A DNA stretch of 12,791 nucleotides from contig NW_005178386.1 of the NCBI RefSeq assembly GCF_000341285.1, positions 1 through 12,791 of the forward strand, given 5' to 3'. Numbering within the stretch: the first letter of the stretch is position 1; each line of letters begins with the position of its first letter. The notes below the pieces were generated by a model. It had not been told where the DNA came from. It worked only from the letters and a program-made list of their open reading frames with translations, and did not search any database. Of this stretch, positions 8,671 to 12,791 are shown in pieces. The position numbers and the translations under genes are program-made. The stretch is from Galdieria sulphuraria. Taxonomy: Eukaryota > Rhodophyta > Bangiophyceae > Galdieriales > Galdieriaceae.

Positions 8671-10539
8671 AAAATCTCAACAAGTTCTTTACGTGGAGAA
8701 CGAACCAATAGCCTTGAATCGTTTGAGGTTCGATCCTACTTATCGTAGGTAGTTTATGTACGAATTTGTGTATAGACAAAAGTATTCCCAACCTTTGGTC
8801 AGTTTTTTATTATCGTCCTGTTCTCTGTATACTTTCCAATTCTACGGTTGAATATATGATTTATTCTTCTTTACAACTCGTAATCGAACAAGATTGCTCC
8901 TTGAGCGTATTTTGCATAGAAGGAAAGGTTATAGTTCTCACAATGCAAGCCAAACAGAGTTAATGTCATTGAAATTGGAAAATGACAATTTTACACCTTT
9001 ATGCAGTTTCCTAAATTTTGAGTGACCAACAAAGAAAGGTTCTCAGAACGAGAACGAGTCAAAAACTGGTTGTAGCAAAACCGTTCTTGGTTTGTTATCA
9101 AAATAGGCTCACAAGTAGTTTAAAATTTACCTTGCAGAGACAAGATTGATCAAACTCAACGCTGTTAAAAGGCTACAGTGTCGCAAGGGAGTTGAGAGGA
9201 CCTTTGTTACGACACTGTTCTTCTCGTTTCACAACAATACTGAGATGTGAAATTGATTGTATCTAGCACACTTATAGTTCCAGAAACTTTTTACATATCT
9301 CCAAGTGAAATATTTTCTTTCATAAAACTCACTAGTCACTCAAAATAATATATCTCCAGTGAAAGGAGACAATACAAAGCGATCCTTCTCAGAACAATCC
9401 AATTAGAAATGCAACACAATGGTTTGATTATTGGATAAAAAGGAAGGCTCAGTGAGTGTTGTCAAGGCTGTGGACCTGATTCAAGTTTGCTAGTGAAACT
9501 TTTCAGACTTTAATTTCTAAAACAAATTCGTCGTTCGTTTTAGTTGGACAAGTGAATTTCTATTATCTAAGTTTCTTTTTTAAGCCCTTCAAATGTTTCT
9601 TTTAGAACAATCCATAGATTCCTGTGCTCTGAGTTCCATGTAGACTGTAGTTTCTTTTTAGTATTTACAACTTTTATTATCTCTTTGGAGTTTATATACT
9701 TTATGCAAGACTTGTTGTTATTTCACTTCTGGTCTTGTATGGAAATTTGAGATTAGCGTTGTCGAGAAGAGAGCAAAGACAAAGGAGTATAAGCTGTCGT
9801 TGAGTGTTGGTAGATTAATCAATTAGTTGTCTCACAAGTTTGTTTATTTTTATCGATAATTGTTACAGAGCATTTTTGCGTATTTATTAGCAGTTGAAAG
9901 TCCTGTAGTCTGTTGTTGAGATTCTGAGAATCAGGCTTGGGGCTATTATTTCAAAGATATTCTACAAGAACAAGAAACCAGTCAAACTCTCAGTTGAGTG
10001 TTTTGGTCAGTTCACAGATTAACTTTTTGTATGTTAGTTTTTTGTCTTCTATGTGACTCTTTTCAAGATGGAAAACTCGGTCTGTAACTCTGCAACAGGC
10101 ATTTCTCAGGATAGCATAGGAAAGTCTTTTGAGTCCATCATTGCTTACTTTCAATGATTGTTTGTATTGTTGTGCTTTTATATCAATTCTCTATTGATAC
10201 GAGTATGTCTTTTGAAATATTACGAATAGAGGGCTTTAGATAACGAAAGCTGAATAAACTTGTATTTTGAAAGCAAGGGAAAAGTTTTCATATCAAAATA
10301 TACTCACCTTGTTGGGAACCATGAAATGAAGCAAGCAAAAGGACACTTGAAAATCTTGGTTGTGTTCACCTGGGTAAAATGTTTTGACGATGGCGACTGT
10401 AGCTACTAGTCCGTTTTGAGAAACGCCTTTGTTTTTATGAATTACTGGGTTTACCAAAAGTTAAGTTTTGTCTAAAGAATATGTAAGTCGTAAGAGTGAT
10501 AGTGTTGAAGCCAGTATTGCTGCTGTTTCTGAAAGGCAT
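8671..10539. other. Gene-poor AT-rich stretch, nothing supported
   Basis: About 1.9 kb with stops throughout all frames. The only local structures noted are a 5-bp hairpin (CCTAC / GTAGG) at 8735-8749 and a GGTTCGATCC motif just before it that resembles a tRNA T-arm but does not fold as one. No repeat, RNA gene or family relic could be supported. Confidence 0.5.
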
Positions 10540-10860
10540 CTATTGCAAATCGTCTTTGGTCCTTATATAGTTGAAGAGGAGGGTAACAGTAGTAGGAAGG
10601 TATGAATGGGAAACAAGGCGACTTGTGTAAAACAGTATTTGCCGTGTCAAGAGTGCTGCTGATCTTTTTTTCATTTCAACACACTGAAAATCATGCTGTT
10701 CAAAGTAGTGGTAGTTGTAGCTGTCAAAAAGTGAAAAGGAAACTTCACATTTTGTGCAAACAGCTTGCGTTTGGATAGTATACAAAGTAGCTCTGAAAGA
10801 AACTCACGAAGGATCGGTTGAACTTCAACAATATTACACAAGTGTACACATTGATGTCAT
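10540..10860 (-). CDS. Candidate small C2H2 zinc-finger protein, two exons
   Basis: Exon 2 (10540-10792) contains CTKCEVSFSLFDSYNYHYFEQH at 10693-10758. This fits the classical finger spacing C-x2-C-x3-F-x5-Y-x2-H-x4-H. The frame has no ATG near its 5' end. A pyrimidine-rich acceptor TTTCTTTCAG ends at 10793. A donor GTAATA at 10837 would give a 45-nt GT-AG intron, joining a short exon from the ATG at 10858-10860 in frame and yielding 91 residues. After the finger the protein is basic (VEMKKRSAALLTRQ) and ends at the TAG at 10540. A single finger with one matching splice pair can occur by chance in a window this size. An overlapping minus-strand frame (10745-10972) with a hydrophobic start is the competing reading. 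The likely role, if real, is nucleic-acid or protein binding. Confidence 0.3.
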
Positions 10861-11059
10861 CGTGTCCGACTAGAGTTTTTGGTTTGACTCTGAAGATAAA
10901 GTCCAACTTTTGGTAAACAATTCCTAGAAAGCATACGCAGACGATCAAAGTGGTTTGCAAATACATTGACACGAACCTAAAACATTATTCGACTATCGCA
11001 GCAAAATCAAACCATTCGCCACTACTTGAAATTCAACCAGAACAGCAACAACAACAAAT

Positions 11060-11665
11060 ATGAGCCCAAGCCTAGTACAGTATGGCATAGTCATCAATTC
11101 TACAAAGAGAATGATTCCTGCTTCTATCTTTTACTGTTTTCTTCGTTGTTGGCATGAGCGGAAAAGTGTCATTGTTTTAGTTACTTGGAATTGTAAACAA
11201 CAACAACAACAACAACAATTGAAAGTTATACTGTATTACTGAGTGGTACATGGAATATTAATAATAGTTTTCGTCATAAAAGTACGAATTTGACCTATTT
11301 TTTACCATACAGGAAAATTGTATTGTTGACTTTACAAAATAAAAGGGCATCATTTGCACACTTACGACTATTCCTGCACATTACTTTCAGTAGAACTATA
11401 TACGGTCCTGATTTTGAACAACAAATAGGGTATCGAGTTACTTTAATGGTCGATTTTCGATTTTGCTTCTACATGTTTGAGACTAATCTTTACCTTTTGA
11501 TTCTTGAAACGAACTTATTTGTTACCTCATGATAGTATGATGAAGCAACTAGTCGTCACTTCATTTCGGAAAACGTCGACGTACAACCTTTCAGAAGCTT
11601 ATTTCATTGGAAATCCCGATCACAAAGAATCTCTTTGTCCCCTGATAGTTGTGTTGCATTTGTAG
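11060..11665 (+). pseudogene. Likely decayed, inverted copy of the gene A nuclease-like domain
   Basis: The frame at 11290-11532 contains GPDFEQQIGYRVTLMVDFRF then CFYMFETNLYLLILETNLF. Gene A has GPDAYVVFHNGQTRYVVGFS then FKFYHKSNLSRNVINRETAQF. Shared in order are GPD, a Gly, a Val, F.F.FY, NL, I, ET and F. The Lys of the gene A motif is Cys here. A different frame from 11537 gives KQLVVTS and later CPLIVVLHL, in the order of VVVCT and LQLVIVS in gene A. A frame at 11060-11242 lies where the linker before this domain would be, but shows no convincing match and includes a CAA repeat. There is no ATG at the domain frame, stops intervene, and no NTPase part is seen. It lies on the opposite strand to genes A and B. 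This is better supported than the 8036-8670 relic but still modest. Confidence 0.4.
11198..11218. repeat. (CAA)7 microsatellite
   Basis: Seven perfect CAA triplets. A shorter (CAA)4 tract lies about 150 bp upstream at 11046-11057. On the plus strand the longer tract would encode a Gln run in the 11060-11242 frame; nothing shows that it is translated. Confidence 0.9.
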
Positions 11666-12791
11666 AGATGGGTAACTCCAAATAATCAATTCGAGACAAT
11701 CTAGTCAGTTGAATCAAGTAATCTTTGACAAGTGAACTTGCAGTATCATGAAAGTGTACAACATACTGTTTTCTGTGATCTTGAATCTACTACTGATCTA
11801 TGTGGATACATTATAATGCTCTTATGTTGAAACTAAACCTTATGACTATTTGTGCTCCAGAACAATTCCATCTTACTTGCTTTAACCCTAAGACCAGCTT
11901 GATATGAAGTAGTCATCTAGTCGATAAGGATAAGATAATATCTCTATTTCGTTTTTTCTCTTCATTATCGGCGTAATTGTAGAATGGTGAAGATCCTGTT
12001 CTTTAGAGTTGCAACATGTTCTAAATACAGTTGAATGCTCATTGTACAAGAAAAGGAATGAAGATGATAGAAATTAGGATTCGAAGACTGCGGGATGATG
12101 TAAATTCAAAGAAAGAATCAACTAGATTGCAGTCAAAGTTCTGTACAAGCTATCTATTGGAAATAGAAATTGAACTTGTCCTAGTACGACCTACTGGTTG
12201 TTTTCCCTTGTTCATATGAATGAATTGTCATAAAAGACAGATTTATGTTTTACATTGTATATACTTTTCGATTGAATAATATAGAAAGGTCATTTGAAAG
12301 AACTTCAAGGAAAAGAAGTAAATCAATACTTCCCTGGCTTCACAGGGTTAAAATATCAGACCTATAATTTATAGATTTTGAGGTTGATCCTCACAAAAAG
12401 CAAAATCAATTCTGTGATTTTTACACAAGTAGCAGCAAAACATAAATTGATAGTCATGTTCTAATTTCAGGATCTTTTTGTATATCCTTTGTTGCTTGAA
12501 CCTTTTCGCAACCTTTGGTGGTTTTCATCCACCTCTTAATCTTGGACTATTACCACAGTTGATTCAGGTGGCAAATGACAATGTATTTATGCCGTACCAA
12601 TACCTTGTTTCTATTGATGAGTTGAGTTTGAATCTAATTTCAGAGTGATATCCGAAACAATTCTGGTTACAGCTGTATTGAAGGAAGTAATGATCACTTG
12701 CTTTAGAGTACTCTGAATCTTAACACTTCTAGTTAAATCTCAACGGGATATGGCACAATTATTCTAGTAGATACGTAAAAAAGTTCTCAAG
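11666..12791. other. Right end of window, no supported gene
   Basis: AT-rich with short frames only. The longest (ATG near 12058 to 12219, plus) gives about 54 residues, charged at the start and hydrophobic at the end, with no recognisable motif. No telomere-type repeat is present. Confidence 0.5.

Noticed and set aside
8725-8750. tRNA-like GGTTCGATCC motif
   Set aside because: It is one base short of a B-box, the flanking bases do not pair as a T-stem, and no anticodon or acceptor arm fits on either strand.
8766-8963. 65-residue plus-strand frame
   Set aside because: TTG start, no motif, and a composition expected by chance in AT-rich DNA.
12058-12219. Charged 54-residue plus-strand frame near the right end
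   Set aside because: No family motif, no splice context, and a length that is common by chance.

Overview
The window looks like AT-rich nuclear DNA of a microbial eukaryote. The two large genes lie on the minus strand with a 2 kb gap between them. There is no operon packing and no Shine-Dalgarno pattern. The proteins belong to a NTPase-nuclease type known from eukaryotic expanded families (Crinkler/RHS-like effectors and similar). One candidate 45-nt GT-AG intron is visible. A compact, short-intron genome such as that of the red alga Galdieria would fit, but this is a guess from composition and gene style; no diagnostic marker is present.

Layout. 200-2678 (-) is gene A: an N-terminal P-loop NTPase, a C-terminal PD-(D/E)xK-like domain, and a SAM-like tail. 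Its frame breaks once at a T7A6 homopolymer run. 2679-4655 is a non-coding spacer. 4656-6802 (-) is gene B, a paralogue with the same domain order but no tail. It is split into two open frames by a 35-bp tandem duplication at 6056-6160 plus two stop codons. From 6803 to the end, about 6 kb, there is no large open frame. Within it I see two stretches that resemble decayed copies of the same C-terminal domain (8036-8670 on minus, 11060-11665 on plus), and a possible small two-exon gene carrying one C2H2 zinc-finger pattern (10540-10860, minus).

How it fits together. A and B align over the same landmarks in the same order: the variant Walker A PH[IL]FG[AS]GK[ST], Walker B [IF]DE, a GG[IV]P motif, and I[FY][VI]P.D..S..PD followed by a strand ending in Lys. 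They are therefore diverged members of one family. With two partly decayed neighbours, the window reads as a family cluster and pseudogene graveyard, possibly in a gene-poor chromosomal region. Function is inferred from fold-level motifs only: an NTP-driven switch coupled to a nuclease-like domain whose usual catalytic Glu is replaced in both proteins.
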